Shown here one piece after another: positions 33,603 through 42,607 of a stretch of DNA of 64,000 bases; positions within the stretch are counted from its first letter, which is position 1; each line of letters opens with the position of its first letter. The position numbers were made by a program, and so were the translations under genes. Origin of the DNA: Saliniramus sp050485405 (GTDB lineage: Bacteria; Pseudomonadota; Alphaproteobacteria; Rhizobiales; Beijerinckiaceae); NCBI GenBank assembly GCA_050485405.1, contig JBJHBI010000012.1, positions 14,508 to 78,507 of the forward strand, given 5' to 3'. The notes beneath the pieces are model-generated. The model was not told the origin of the DNA, did not search any database, and worked only from the letters and a program-made list of their open reading frames with translations.

Positions 33603-34668
33603 CGCGCGCCCTCGCGAAGGCTTCCTCGTAGAGCCGGCGCAGATCCGCCGCGCTGGCATGCTCGCCACGCGATTCGCGATCGAGCCAATAGGCCGCCGCA
33701 CGTCCCAGCGCGAAGGTCGTGGCGAAGCTGATCGCCGCCGCGCTCGCCGCGCCGAGCGTCTGTCCGACGACGGGGACGAGCTTCGCCGCCTGCCGCGCCG
33801 CATGCGATCCGGCAAAGCGCAATAGCGCCCCCGAGCCGAGCGCTCCGGCGAAGGCACCCGCACGCTGCGCGTTCCATGCCACGCCGTAGCGCCCGGCCAT
33901 GGCGTGAAGCATCGCCCCCTGGATCGCCGGGACGCCGACGGCTCCGATCACCGGGGCGACGTCGCTCGCGGCTGCGGCGCCGGCATACCACATCACCAGC
34001 GGCTTGATCTCGGCAAAGCGCGCGGATTCGGCGTCGCGCGCACCTTCGCGCAGAATGAGCAGAGCCGCTTCCGGCAACAGCTGCGACAGAGCCGCGCGCA
34101 GATCGTCGAGCCCCTCCTGCACGCCATCGCCTGCGGGAAGCGCGAGGGTGACGGCGGGAAGCGTATCGCCGGCGGCTTCCTCGAACCGCGTCTGGTTGGC
34201 GGCGCGGGCACGGGCGCGCACGCCGTCGTCCTCGGCGAGATCGGCGCCGGTATGGGCGATCAGCACGGGAAGGGAGGTGCGGCGGCGGCGCAATTCACGC
34301 AGGATGTCGGCGACGGCGCCCTGCACCGGATCGTCGAGACGCGCCACGACGACGAGGGCGTGGCTGCCGCGTTCGGCCTCCGCGAGATCATCCTTGGGAT
34401 CATAGCCGACTTCGCCGATGCCGCGCGTATCGAGAAAGCGCAGGACGGGGCGCCCGGCTGGATAATCATAGGCCATGGCGGTGCGCGTACAGGGCTCGAA
34501 ACCCTCGCCGATATCCGCCTCGCCCGTCAGCGCACGCACCAGCGACGACTTGCCCGCCCCGGTCTTCCCGAGCAGCCACAGGGTGGGCGTCGGCACCGCC
34601 TGCCCCTCGATCACCGGCGGCGATACAGCCGCGCCCTTGCGCAAGATGCGCCCGATATAATCACGCAC
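33589..34668 (-). CDS. GTPase with C-terminal DUF697 domain, first of a tandem pair
   Basis: 359 residues. The GTPase domain has P-loop LLGKTGAGKSSLVRAL (about residues 32-47) and G3 FLDTRGIGE. The G4 region AHTGADLAEDD lacks the usual lysine. The C-terminal part (from about residue 230, YAGAAAASDVAPVIGAVGVPAIQGAML) is a DUF697-like, alanine/glycine-rich hydrophobic domain that likely inserts in the membrane. Its 3' end overlaps the second GTPase gene by 14 bp. No other partner gene is evident. Function unknown. Confidence 0.82.
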   Translation of the reverse strand: MRDYIGRILRKGAAVSPPVIEGQAVPTPTLWLLGKTGAGKSSLVRALTGEADIGEGFEPCTRTAMAYDYPAGRPVLRFLDTRGIGEVGYDPKDDLAEAERGSHALVVVARLDDPVQGAVADILRELRRRRTSLPVLIAHTGADLAEDDGVRARARAANQTRFEEAAGDTLPAVTLALPAGDGVQEGLDDLRAALSQLLPEAALLILREGARDAESARFAEIKPLVMWYAGAAAASDVAPVIGAVGVPAIQGAMLHAMAGRYGVAWNAQRAGAFAGALGSGALLRFAGSHAARQAAKLVPVVGQTLGAASAAAISFATTFALGRAAAYWLDRESRGEHASAADLRRLYEEAFARARDVSR

Positions 34669-34967
34669 GATTCATCGCTTTCCGCGAGGCAATGCTAGAG
34701 CCATACCCGCCCCGCCCCGCGCGATCAAGGTTTCAGCCCGTCAGGAGGCGAACGTGGCGGGAGGCCGCGCGTTCCCTTCGGGAATACCCGCCACCCACTC
34801 ATGGGGCAAGGAGAGGCAAGAGGAGGCAAGACGCCACATGCGCAGATCGGCTTTCCGCCGATGCGGTGAGGCCGGCCCATTCCCGCTTGCGCAAAGCGCG
34901 CGTTGATCGGAGCGACCGCTTCCCGGAATATCGTCGAAAAAGCGAAAACCGAGGGAGGGATGGAACG

Positions 34968-35738
34968 ATGAGCGCGGACGACATCACCGTCGTGACGGGC
35001 GGGGCGAGCGGAATCGGGGCGGCCTGCTGCGAAGTACTCGCCGCGCGGGGAGGCAGGGTGGTCGTGCTCGACCGCGACCCGGACAAGGCGAAGGAGCATG
35101 CCGCACGCATCGGAGGACATGCCTGTGCCGGCGATGTCGGCGTGGAGGCCTCGCTCACCGAAGCGGCCGCGCGCATCGAGACGGATGTCGGCCCGATCAC
35201 GGGCCTCGTAAACAGCGCCGGCATTCTCCAGCGCCCCGTTCCGCCCGACGATCTGTCGATGGAGACCTATGACGACGTCGTGGCGATCAACCAGCGCGGC
35301 ACCTATCTCGCCAGCGTGATCTTCGCGCGCCCCATGATCGGGCGCGGGCGCGGCGCGATCGTCAATATCGCCTCGGTGGCCGGCATGCGCTCCATGCCGC
35401 TGCATTCCTATTCGCCGACGAAAGCCGCCGTCATTGCGATGACGGCCTGCCTCGCCGCCGAATGGGGCCCGTCCGGCATCCGCGTCAACGCGGTTTCGCC
35501 GGGCTTCACCCTGACCCCAGCGCTTCAGGCCGAAGTCGATGCGGGGCGGCGCGATCTCTCGCTGGCCGAGGCGCAGGCGGCCATGGGCCGGCTCGTGAAG
35601 CCGCAGGAGATTGCCCATGCCGTCGCCTTCCTGCTCTCGAAGGACGCTTCCGCGATTACCGGGGCGAACCTGCCCGTCGATTGCGGCTGGCTCGCGGGCA
35701 CCTCATGGGCGACCCATGGGGGCGTGCGCCGGGCGTGA
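34968..35738 (+). CDS. Short-chain dehydrogenase/reductase
   Basis: 256 residues of the classical SDR family: cofactor motif VTGGASGIGAACC, NSAG, catalytic Ser in NIASVAG and the YxxxK pair in HSYSPTKAAV. An acidic residue after the second strand (VVVLDRD) favours NAD. It ends with PVDCGWLAGTSWATHGG. AGGGAGGG lies before the ATG. First of three co-directional genes with a Baeyer-Villiger monooxygenase (53 bp later) and a beta-keto acid cleavage enzyme, so it probably oxidises an alcohol to the ketone used next. Substrate not known. Confidence 0.88.
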   Translation: MSADDITVVTGGASGIGAACCEVLAARGGRVVVLDRDPDKAKEHAARIGGHACAGDVGVEASLTEAAARIETDVGPITGLVNSAGILQRPVPPDDLSMETYDDVVAINQRGTYLASVIFARPMIGRGRGAIVNIASVAGMRSMPLHSYSPTKAAVIAMTACLAAEWGPSGIRVNAVSPGFTLTPALQAEVDAGRRDLSLAEAQAAMGRLVKPQEIAHAVAFLLSKDASAITGANLPVDCGWLAGTSWATHGGVRRA

Positions 35739-35791
35739 ATTCGCCGCAAGCAGATCGGAATCGAGCGGATCGGGATGAAGGGAAGACATAC

Positions 35792-37462
35792 ATGAGCGCG
35801 CAAGCGGCGGATTACGACGCGTTGATCATCGGGGCGGGATTCGCCGGGCTCTACCAGCTGCATCTGCTGCGCGACCGGCTCGGCCTGTCGGTGCGCGTGA
35901 TCGAGGCGCAAGCCGGGATCGGGGGCACCTGGCAGGCCAACCGCTATCCCGGCGCGCGCTGCGATTCGGAGAGCCATTCCTACTGCTATTTCTTCTCGCC
36001 GGAGATCTACCGGGACTGGGAATGGAGCGAGCGCTATCCCGGTCAGGCGGAGATCCTGCGCTATCTCGAATACGTCACTGAGCGTCTCGACCTTATGCGC
36101 GACATCAGCCTGGGCGTGAAGGTCACCGGGGCGCGTTTCGACGATGCGGGCAATCGCTGGATCGTAGAGACTGATCGCGGCGAGAGCCTCACCTGCACCT
36201 GGCTGATCACTGCGGTGGGCTGCCTGTCGAGCGCCAATATCCCCGATATTCCGGGCCTGAGTGGTTTCGCGGGCGAGTGGTACCATACCGGGCAATGGCC
36301 GCATGAGGGTGTGGATCTCGCCGGCAAGCGCGTCGGCCAGATCGGAACCGGTTCGACCGGCATCCAGGCCGCCCCCGCCATTGCCGGCGAGGCGGCGCAT
36401 CTGACCGTCTTCCAGCGCACCGCGAACTACTCCGTCCCCGCGCGCAACGCGCCCCTCGACGACGCGCGCAAGCGGTATTTCATCGATCATTTCGAGGAGA
36501 TTCGCGACGTCGTGCGGCGCACGCCAAACGGCCATCCCTTCGAGATCGCAAAGCGCAAGGTCTTCGATGTGGGTGAAGACGAGCGCCTCGCGCTCTACGA
36601 GCAGGCCTGGGAGACCGGGGGCTTGCGCTTTCGCGCGGTGTTTCAGGATCTGCTCGCGAGCGAGGAAGCCAATGCCACCGCGGCGGAGTTCATCAAGGGC
36701 AAGATCCGGCAGATCGTGCGCGACCCGGACAAGGCGCGGATTCTGTCCGATATCGACCACCCCTATGCCGCGAAGCGCCCGCCGATCGACACGGAATATT
36801 TCGAGACCTTCAACCGCGACAATGTCGATCTCGTCGATCTGCGCGCCGAGCCGATCATTCGCATCACCGCGAAGGGCATCCTGACGGAGAAGGCCGAATA
36901 TCCGCTCGACGTGATCGTCTTCGCCACCGGGTTCGATGCGATGACGGGGCCGCTGCTGCGGCTCGGGCTCGCGGGGCGCGACGGGCTGCGTCTCGACCAA
37001 GCCTGGGCGGCGGGGCCGGTGACCTATCTCGGCCTCCAGATTCCGGGCTTTCCCAATCTCTTCACCGTGACCGGACCGGGCAGCCCATCCGTGCTGGTGA
37101 ACCTGCCGATCGGGATCGAGCAGCATGTGGAATGGATAGCCGGGTGCATCGCCTTGATGCGCGAACGCGGCGTCGCCCGGATCGAACCGCGCATGGAGGC
37201 GGCACAGGCGTGGGGGGCGCATGTGGAAGAGGCGGCGGGGCGCACCTTGCTGCCGCAGGTGCCCCATTCCTGGTATCTCGGCGCGAACGTGCCGGGCAAG
37301 CCGCGCGTCTTCATGCCGTATACCGGCGGCATGGTGCGCTACCGCGCGATCTGCGACGACATCGCCGCGCGCGGCTATCCCGGCTTCATCCTCGACGGGA
37401 CGGCGCAGCCCGCCCCGGTCGCGACCGATTTCGACGCGCCGGTCTACGCGCCGGGGGTGTGA
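35792..37462 (+). CDS. Flavin monooxygenase of Baeyer-Villiger type
   Basis: 556 residues. An FAD-binding GxGxxG (IIGAGFAGLYQLHLL) lies at the N-terminus, an NADPH-binding GTGSTGIQ near residue 190, and between them the Baeyer-Villiger fingerprint FxGxxxHxxxWP (FAGEWYHTGQWP, about residues 160-171). GGTWQANRYPGARCDSES is typical of the cyclohexanone/phenylacetone monooxygenase group. These enzymes insert oxygen next to a ketone to give an ester or lactone. It lies between an SDR and a BKACE gene. The actual ketone is unknown. Confidence 0.92.
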   Translation: MSAQAADYDALIIGAGFAGLYQLHLLRDRLGLSVRVIEAQAGIGGTWQANRYPGARCDSESHSYCYFFSPEIYRDWEWSERYPGQAEILRYLEYVTERLDLMRDISLGVKVTGARFDDAGNRWIVETDRGESLTCTWLITAVGCLSSANIPDIPGLSGFAGEWYHTGQWPHEGVDLAGKRVGQIGTGSTGIQAAPAIAGEAAHLTVFQRTANYSVPARNAPLDDARKRYFIDHFEEIRDVVRRTPNGHPFEIAKRKVFDVGEDERLALYEQAWETGGLRFRAVFQDLLASEEANATAAEFIKGKIRQIVRDPDKARILSDIDHPYAAKRPPIDTEYFETFNRDNVDLVDLRAEPIIRITAKGILTEKAEYPLDVIVFATGFDAMTGPLLRLGLAGRDGLRLDQAWAAGPVTYLGLQIPGFPNLFTVTGPGSPSVLVNLPIGIEQHVEWIAGCIALMRERGVARIEPRMEAAQAWGAHVEEAAGRTLLPQVPHSWYLGANVPGKPRVFMPYTGGMVRYRAICDDIAARGYPGFILDGTAQPAPVATDFDAPVYAPGV

Positions 37463-37583
37463 GCGGCTAGCGCGATTCGCATTGCGGGTTTGGCCTTTCC
37501 GTTCTTGGCCTTTTCGTCCTTGGCTTCGCGGCTGCATGCGCCATGCTGGTCGCAATGATCGAGAACGAAGCGGAGGAAGCGCA

Positions 37584-38462
37584 ATGAAGCCGACGATCCT
37601 GAGCTGTGCCGTCACGGGGACTTTCCCCACCCGCGAGCATAACGAGAACCTCCCCGTCACCCCGGAGGAAATCGCCACCGCCTCGATCGACGCGGTGAAG
37701 GCCGGCGCCGCGATCTGCCATATCCACGTGCGCGATCCGCAGACCGGGCGCCCTAGCATGGCGCTCGAATATTATCGCGAGGTGATGAAGCGCATCCGCG
37801 AGAGCGGCGTCGACATGATCGTCAATCTGACGACGGGGCCCGGCGGGCGCTATGTGCCCGATCCCGACGATCCGGCGAAGGCGGCTCCGGCCACGACCCT
37901 GACCAATGCGCGGATCCGCACCGAACACGTGGTCGAGCTCAAGCCCGAAATGTGTACCCTCGATCTCAATACCATGTGGTTCGGCGGTGGCGCGGTGATC
38001 AATTATCCCGATTCCGTGCGCGAGATGGCCGGGCTGATCTACGAGGCCGGGGTCAAGCCCGAGCTCGAGGTCTTCGATACCGGCGACATCAAGCTCGCGA
38101 AGGCGCTGATCGCCGACGGCACCCTGCGCCTGCCCGCGCTGTTCCAGCTGGTAATGGGGGTCGATTACGGCATGCCGGCGACGCCGCAGGCGCTCGCATT
38201 CTTCCAGTCGCTCCTGCCGCAGGAATGCGAATGGGCGGCTTTCGGCGCGAGCCGCATGGCCTATCCGATGCTCGCCCAGGCCTTCCTGCTGGGTGGTCAT
38301 TGCCGCATCGGCATGGAGGATACGGTCTATCTCGCGCGCGGCGTCAAGACGCCGGACAATGCGGCACTGGTGGAGAAATCCGTCAAGCTCATCGACCTGC
38401 TCGGCGGGCGCGTCGCGAGCGTCGCCGAGGCGCGCGAGATGCTCGGGCTGCACAAACGCTGA
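37584..38462 (+). CDS. Beta-keto acid cleavage enzyme (BKACE, DUF849)
   Basis: 292 residues. Family features: SCAVTGTFPTREHNENLPVTPEEIA at the N-terminus, the zinc-binding HIHVRD (near residue 47), and GGHCRIGMEDTVYLARG near residue 235. BKACEs condense a beta-keto acid with acetyl-CoA and release acetoacetate plus a new CoA ester; specificity varies widely (3-keto-5-aminohexanoate, dehydrocarnitine, 3-oxoadipate and others). GGAGGAAG lies before the ATG at 37584. Third gene after an SDR and a BVMO, 121 bp behind the latter. Confidence 0.9.
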   Translation: MKPTILSCAVTGTFPTREHNENLPVTPEEIATASIDAVKAGAAICHIHVRDPQTGRPSMALEYYREVMKRIRESGVDMIVNLTTGPGGRYVPDPDDPAKAAPATTLTNARIRTEHVVELKPEMCTLDLNTMWFGGGAVINYPDSVREMAGLIYEAGVKPELEVFDTGDIKLAKALIADGTLRLPALFQLVMGVDYGMPATPQALAFFQSLLPQECEWAAFGASRMAYPMLAQAFLLGGHCRIGMEDTVYLARGVKTPDNAALVEKSVKLIDLLGGRVASVAEAREMLGLHKR

Positions 38463-38651
38463 GCAGAAAGACCGGGCGAAACGAGCCCTCGCGCAAAGAC
38501 GCATTGCGCAAGACCGAACGGGCAAAGCCTGCTATTCCTCGCACCCTGATTTATCGGCGCCGCCATGCGGGCGGCTCCGATTGCGTGGCCGCAAGCAGGG
38601 GATCGACGAGATGAAGCTGCCGTCGGATCGGCCCGGGCGGACGACCATCGC

Positions 38652-39908
38652 ATGACCGAGCATGAAGAGAGCCGGCGCGACGGCAGTTCCGGGCCGGCGC
38701 AGGCGCCCGTCAGCGCACATGCTCCGATGAGCTTTCGCGAATTCGTGCTCATGGTGGCGGGACTGATGGCGTTGAACGCGCTCGCCATCGACGTGATGCT
38801 CCCCGCCCTTCCCGATATCGGCGCCGCCCTCGACGTCCTCCGCGACAATGACCGCCAGATGGTGCTGTCGACCTATCTGATCGGATTCGGGCTCGGACAG
38901 ATCGTGATCGGCTCCGTCTCCGACCGGTTCGGCCGGCGCGCGGTGCTGATCGGCGGGCTCGCCTGCTACGTGATCACCGCGCTGATCTGCGCTGCGGCTC
39001 CCACCTTCGCCACGCTGCTCGTCGCCCGATTCGTCCAGGGCCTCGCCTCGGCGGCGCCGCGCGTGATCACGACGGCGATCGTGCGCGATTGCTACGAGGG
39101 GCGGCGGATGGCGAGCGTGATGTCGCTCGCGATGACGATCTTCATGGTCGTCCCCGTCGTCGCACCCGCGATCGGCCAGGTGATCATCCTCGTCGCGCCG
39201 TGGCAGGCGATCTTCCTGCTGCTCGCGTTCTACGGCTCGCTGATGGCGCTGTGGGTGATGAAGCGCCTGCCCGAGACGCTGCCCGCGAGCCGTCGGGAAG
39301 TCGTCTCCCTGGGCCGGATCGCATCGGCCTATGCCACCGTCTTTCGCAGCGGGCAGACGATGGGTTACGCGCTCGCGGCGGGCATGATGTTCGGGGCGAT
39401 TTTCGGCTTCCTGATGTCGGCCCAGCAGATCTTCACCGAGATATTCGGCCTCGGCGTCTATTTCCCGCTCGCCTTCGCCGCGATCGCACTCGCCATGTCG
39501 CTGTCCTCCTTCATCAATGCGCGGCTGGTGGGGAGGCTGGGAACGCGGCTTCTCTCGCATGGGGCGGTCGCCGTCTTCACCCTGCTCGCCGGCATTCTCG
39601 CGCTGACGGCGCATCTCGATATTCTCGGCTTCGTGCCGTTCATGATCCTGCTGGCCGGGATGCAGTTCCTGATCGGCATGATCTTCGGCAATTTCGCCGC
39701 ACTCGCGCTCGAAACACAGGGCAAGTTCGCCGGCACGGCCTCGTCGCTGTTCGGCTCGACCACGACGATCCTCGCGGCATTGATCGGCTACGGAGTGGGG
39801 CAGGCCTATGACGGGACGCTGGTTCCGCTGGCCAACGGCTATGTCGCATTCGGTCTCGCAAGCCTCGCGATCATCGCCGTCACGGAAAAGGGCAGATTGT
39901 TTCGATGA
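38652..39908 (+). CDS. MFS multidrug transporter, Bcr/CflA family
   Basis: 418 residues with twelve hydrophobic segments. DVMLPALPDIGAAL in the first segment and GSVSDRFGRRAVLIGG between segments 2 and 3 are diagnostic for Bcr/CflA drug:proton antiporters in the inner membrane. ATG at 38652 gives a 27-residue cytoplasmic leader. It follows the BKACE gene by 189 bp with no feature seen in the gap and is probably separately transcribed; export of a cluster metabolite cannot be excluded. Confidence 0.9.
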   Translation: MTEHEESRRDGSSGPAQAPVSAHAPMSFREFVLMVAGLMALNALAIDVMLPALPDIGAALDVLRDNDRQMVLSTYLIGFGLGQIVIGSVSDRFGRRAVLIGGLACYVITALICAAAPTFATLLVARFVQGLASAAPRVITTAIVRDCYEGRRMASVMSLAMTIFMVVPVVAPAIGQVIILVAPWQAIFLLLAFYGSLMALWVMKRLPETLPASRREVVSLGRIASAYATVFRSGQTMGYALAAGMMFGAIFGFLMSAQQIFTEIFGLGVYFPLAFAAIALAMSLSSFINARLVGRLGTRLLSHGAVAVFTLLAGILALTAHLDILGFVPFMILLAGMQFLIGMIFGNFAALALETQGKFAGTASSLFGSTTTILAALIGYGVGQAYDGTLVPLANGYVAFGLASLAIIAVTEKGRLFR

Positions 39909-39944
39909 TGCGCGGTATCCGGGCCAGAACGAAGAGGTGATGCG

Positions 39945-41270
39945 GTGACGACGGGACAGCCCGGGCAGAAGGCCGACGATACACAGACCGACGAGGAGAA
40001 CCGCGAGGCGCCCGGCGCCCGGATCGCGATCTTCTCGTGGTACGGTATCGGCGTTGCGCTCGCCGCCGTCGCCGCGGGCGCCTGGTACGGCTTCGCCGCG
40101 CCGGTGATCCTCGGTGCGCTCGTGGCGGGGACCGGGCTCGTGGCGCGCGGCTGGGCGGCGATCTGCCTGTGGGGCGTCGTGGCGCAAAGATCGCTCGGCG
40201 GTGCGCGGGCCTTTCCCGGTGACGCGCTCGCCATCGAGATCGCCCTCGACAACGGCAAGCCGCTGCCGCTGAGCTGGATCCGCGCGCGCCAGAGCGTCCC
40301 GGACGGCCTGCGCCCCCTGCCCGCCGAAGCGCTCGACGCGGACGATACCGCGATCGAGGCGACGGAGGGGGGCATTGCCCTGACCGTCGAGACCGCGCTC
40401 GGCCCCTATCGGCGCGCGACGCTTTCGCGCAGCCTGCTCTGCGAGCGACGCGGCTATTATCCGCTGCCGCCGCTCGTCGTGGAGAGCGCCGACGTGTTTG
40501 GTCTCTTCCTGCGCCGGCGCAGCGAGAGCCCCGCGAAATCCGAAGCGGATGCCGTCATCGTCTATCCTCGCCTCCACCCCGTCACCGATTTCGGCCTGCC
40601 CGCCCGCCATCCGCTCGGCCCCAATCGCGATCCCCAGCGGCTCTTCGAGGATCCGGGGCGTCCCGCCGGAATCCGCGAATACGACGGCAACACCCCCTTC
40701 AAGGCGATCGCCTGGAAAGCGAGCGCGCGCACGGGGTCGTTGCAGGCCAAGATCTTCGAGCCGACCGTGACGCTGGAAGTCTCGATCTGCCTCGCCGTCG
40801 ACGGCTACGGCGCGGGTGACGCCTTCGAGGCCGCCGTCTCGCTCGCGGCGTCGCTGGTCCATGCCGAACTCGCCGAGCGACGCGCCGTCGGGCTCTATGC
40901 CAACGGCGTGCAGGCACCCGGACTTGGCCCCGTCGAGCTTCCCGCCGGGCGTCAGCCGGGACGCGAGATGGCGGCGCTGGAGAGCCTCGCGCGGCTCCAG
41001 CCGCAACCGGCTCTCCCCTTCGTCGATTTCCTCGACCGGGTGCTCGCCCGCGCAGGCCTCGGCGCGACGCTCGTCGTGATCGCGGCAACGCCCGAACCAG
41101 CGCTGCTGGCGCGCCTCGCACAGCTGTCGCGACGCGGCAAGCCCGTCGTGCTTCTGCTCTCGGGCGAGGGTGAGACGCCGGCATTGCCGTTTCCCTGCCG
41201 CAGGGTCACGGCTGCCACCGCAGGGAAGGCAGCCACAGGGAAGGCCGCTGCAGGGAAGGCCGCCGCATGA
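39945..41270 (+). CDS. DUF58 domain protein
   Basis: 441 residues. Two hydrophobic segments near residues 30-75 are followed by a beta-rich part, then the DUF58 signature REYDGNTPFKAIAWKASARTGSLQAKIFEPT (about residues 245-275) and a vWA-like domain (LAVDGYGAGDAFEAAVSLAASL). DUF58 proteins act with MoxR ATPases, probably in assembly or maturation of other complexes. The C-terminus is a small repeat of GKAA units. GTG start at 39945 after GAAGAGG. Its stop overlaps the next gene by 4 bp. Confidence 0.88.
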   Translation: MTTGQPGQKADDTQTDEENREAPGARIAIFSWYGIGVALAAVAAGAWYGFAAPVILGALVAGTGLVARGWAAICLWGVVAQRSLGGARAFPGDALAIEIALDNGKPLPLSWIRARQSVPDGLRPLPAEALDADDTAIEATEGGIALTVETALGPYRRATLSRSLLCERRGYYPLPPLVVESADVFGLFLRRRSESPAKSEADAVIVYPRLHPVTDFGLPARHPLGPNRDPQRLFEDPGRPAGIREYDGNTPFKAIAWKASARTGSLQAKIFEPTVTLEVSICLAVDGYGAGDAFEAAVSLAASLVHAELAERRAVGLYANGVQAPGLGPVELPAGRQPGREMAALESLARLQPQPALPFVDFLDRVLARAGLGATLVVIAATPEPALLARLAQLSRRGKPVVLLLSGEGETPALPFPCRRVTAATAGKAATGKAAAGKAAA

Positions 41271-42607
41271 CGGGGCTCGTGCTCTTTCTCGTGATGGAAG
41301 GCCTGTGGATCGGCGCGCTCGCCGTGCTCGCGGACGGACTCGTCACCGGTGTCGCACGCCTCGAAGCCGCGCTCGTCGTGCTGGCCTATCCGGTGGCGCT
41401 CGTGCTCGCGAGGCCCATATCGCGCATCCGGCGGCTGCCCTGGTGGCTCGCGTTGCAGGGTCTGGCCTTCACCATCGTAGCGGCGATCCTGATCATCCTC
41501 CTCGTGCCCGGCTTCGCACCATCGGGCATGGGCGCGCAGGGCGCGTGGGACTGGTTCATCGGCGATGCCGATGCGCAGCGCGCGCTGTTTCTTCTGGTCG
41601 TCGCCCTGTTCGCCTGGACCCGTGGCGTGATGCTGGCCGGTCATCGCGTCGATGCGCAAGCCGTGGCGCTCGGTTTCCAGATCGGGCTCGCGGCGCTCGT
41701 CATCGTCCAGATCTGGGCTTATGCCGTCGATCTCGCACTGCCGGGAGCAGTCGCGGTGAATATCGGCTTCGTCTGTGCGGCGCTGCTCTCGCTCTGGCAC
41801 GTGCGGGCGGCAAAGCGCAGCGGCGTCGCCTCGCCGGTTCTCGCGATCTCCCTCGTGCTCGCCTGTGCGGGCCTCGCCTCGCTGGTGCTCAATCCGGGCA
41901 TTCTCGCCATGATGCTCGATCTGCTCGCGGCGGCGTGGCGCGTGCTGCGCGATGCCGTCCTCGCACTTTTCGCGCTGCTGCCCGAGCCGGATCACCGCAG
42001 CGCCGATTTTCCGCCGCCCACCGGCGGCGCCATGCCCGAGGCCGGAGCGCAGCCCCAGGCCATGTTCCAGCCGATCGCCTGGCTGCGCATGCTCGTCACG
42101 ATCCTCTTCGTCGGCGGCATGGTCCTCATCGTCGGCACGATCCTCGTGGCCAATCTGCGCGGCCTGCTCGCCTGGCTGCGCCGGCGGCTGAACGAGACCC
42201 CCGGGATCGCGCATGATCGCTCGAAGCGAAGCCTCGGCGATACCTTGCGCACGATCTGGCGCGAATTGAGCGAGTTGCTCGCGCGCACCGTGAGCAAGGC
42301 GATGCGTGAGTTGCGCGCGATGCTCACCTTCAGCCGCGACGCCGACGTGATCGAGCGCCGGCGCTATCGCACCCTCCTGCGCGGCCTCGACATGCGCGGC
42401 TGGCCGCGACACCCGCACGAGACCCCGGCCGAATACGCGCAGCGCATGCGCAACGACGTCTGGCCCGGACCGGGTGGAGATCTCGTCACGATGTCGAAAG
42501 CCTATGCCGCGAGCCGATACGGCGGCGTCAGGCCCGAGGAAAATCGTTTCGCGCGGCTTTGGCAGAAGACCCGCCGCTCACTTCGAAAGGTAACGAGCAA
42601 GCAATGA
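41267..42607 (+). CDS. Membrane protein with C-terminal DUF4129-like domain
   Basis: 446 residues. About eight hydrophobic segments fill the first 300 residues; the soluble C-terminus has HPHETPAEYAQRM and LVTMSKAYAASRYGG, the DUF4129-type motif found at the end of TgpA-like proteins. No transglutaminase core (Cys-His-Asp) is apparent. It overlaps DUF58 upstream and moxR downstream by 4 bp each (ATGA), so all three are translated as one unit. It probably serves as the membrane partner of the MoxR/DUF58 system. Confidence 0.75.
   Translation: MTGLVLFLVMEGLWIGALAVLADGLVTGVARLEAALVVLAYPVALVLARPISRIRRLPWWLALQGLAFTIVAAILIILLVPGFAPSGMGAQGAWDWFIGDADAQRALFLLVVALFAWTRGVMLAGHRVDAQAVALGFQIGLAALVIVQIWAYAVDLALPGAVAVNIGFVCAALLSLWHVRAAKRSGVASPVLAISLVLACAGLASLVLNPGILAMMLDLLAAAWRVLRDAVLALFALLPEPDHRSADFPPPTGGAMPEAGAQPQAMFQPIAWLRMLVTILFVGGMVLIVGTILVANLRGLLAWLRRRLNETPGIAHDRSKRSLGDTLRTIWRELSELLARTVSKAMRELRAMLTFSRDADVIERRRYRTLLRGLDMRGWPRHPHETPAEYAQRMRNDVWPGPGGDLVTMSKAYAASRYGGVRPEENRFARLWQKTRRSLRKVTSKQ

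Noticed and set aside
38532..41006. 824-residue open frame on the minus strand
   Set aside because: Antisense to the MFS and DUF58 genes; skewed composition, no recognisable domain.
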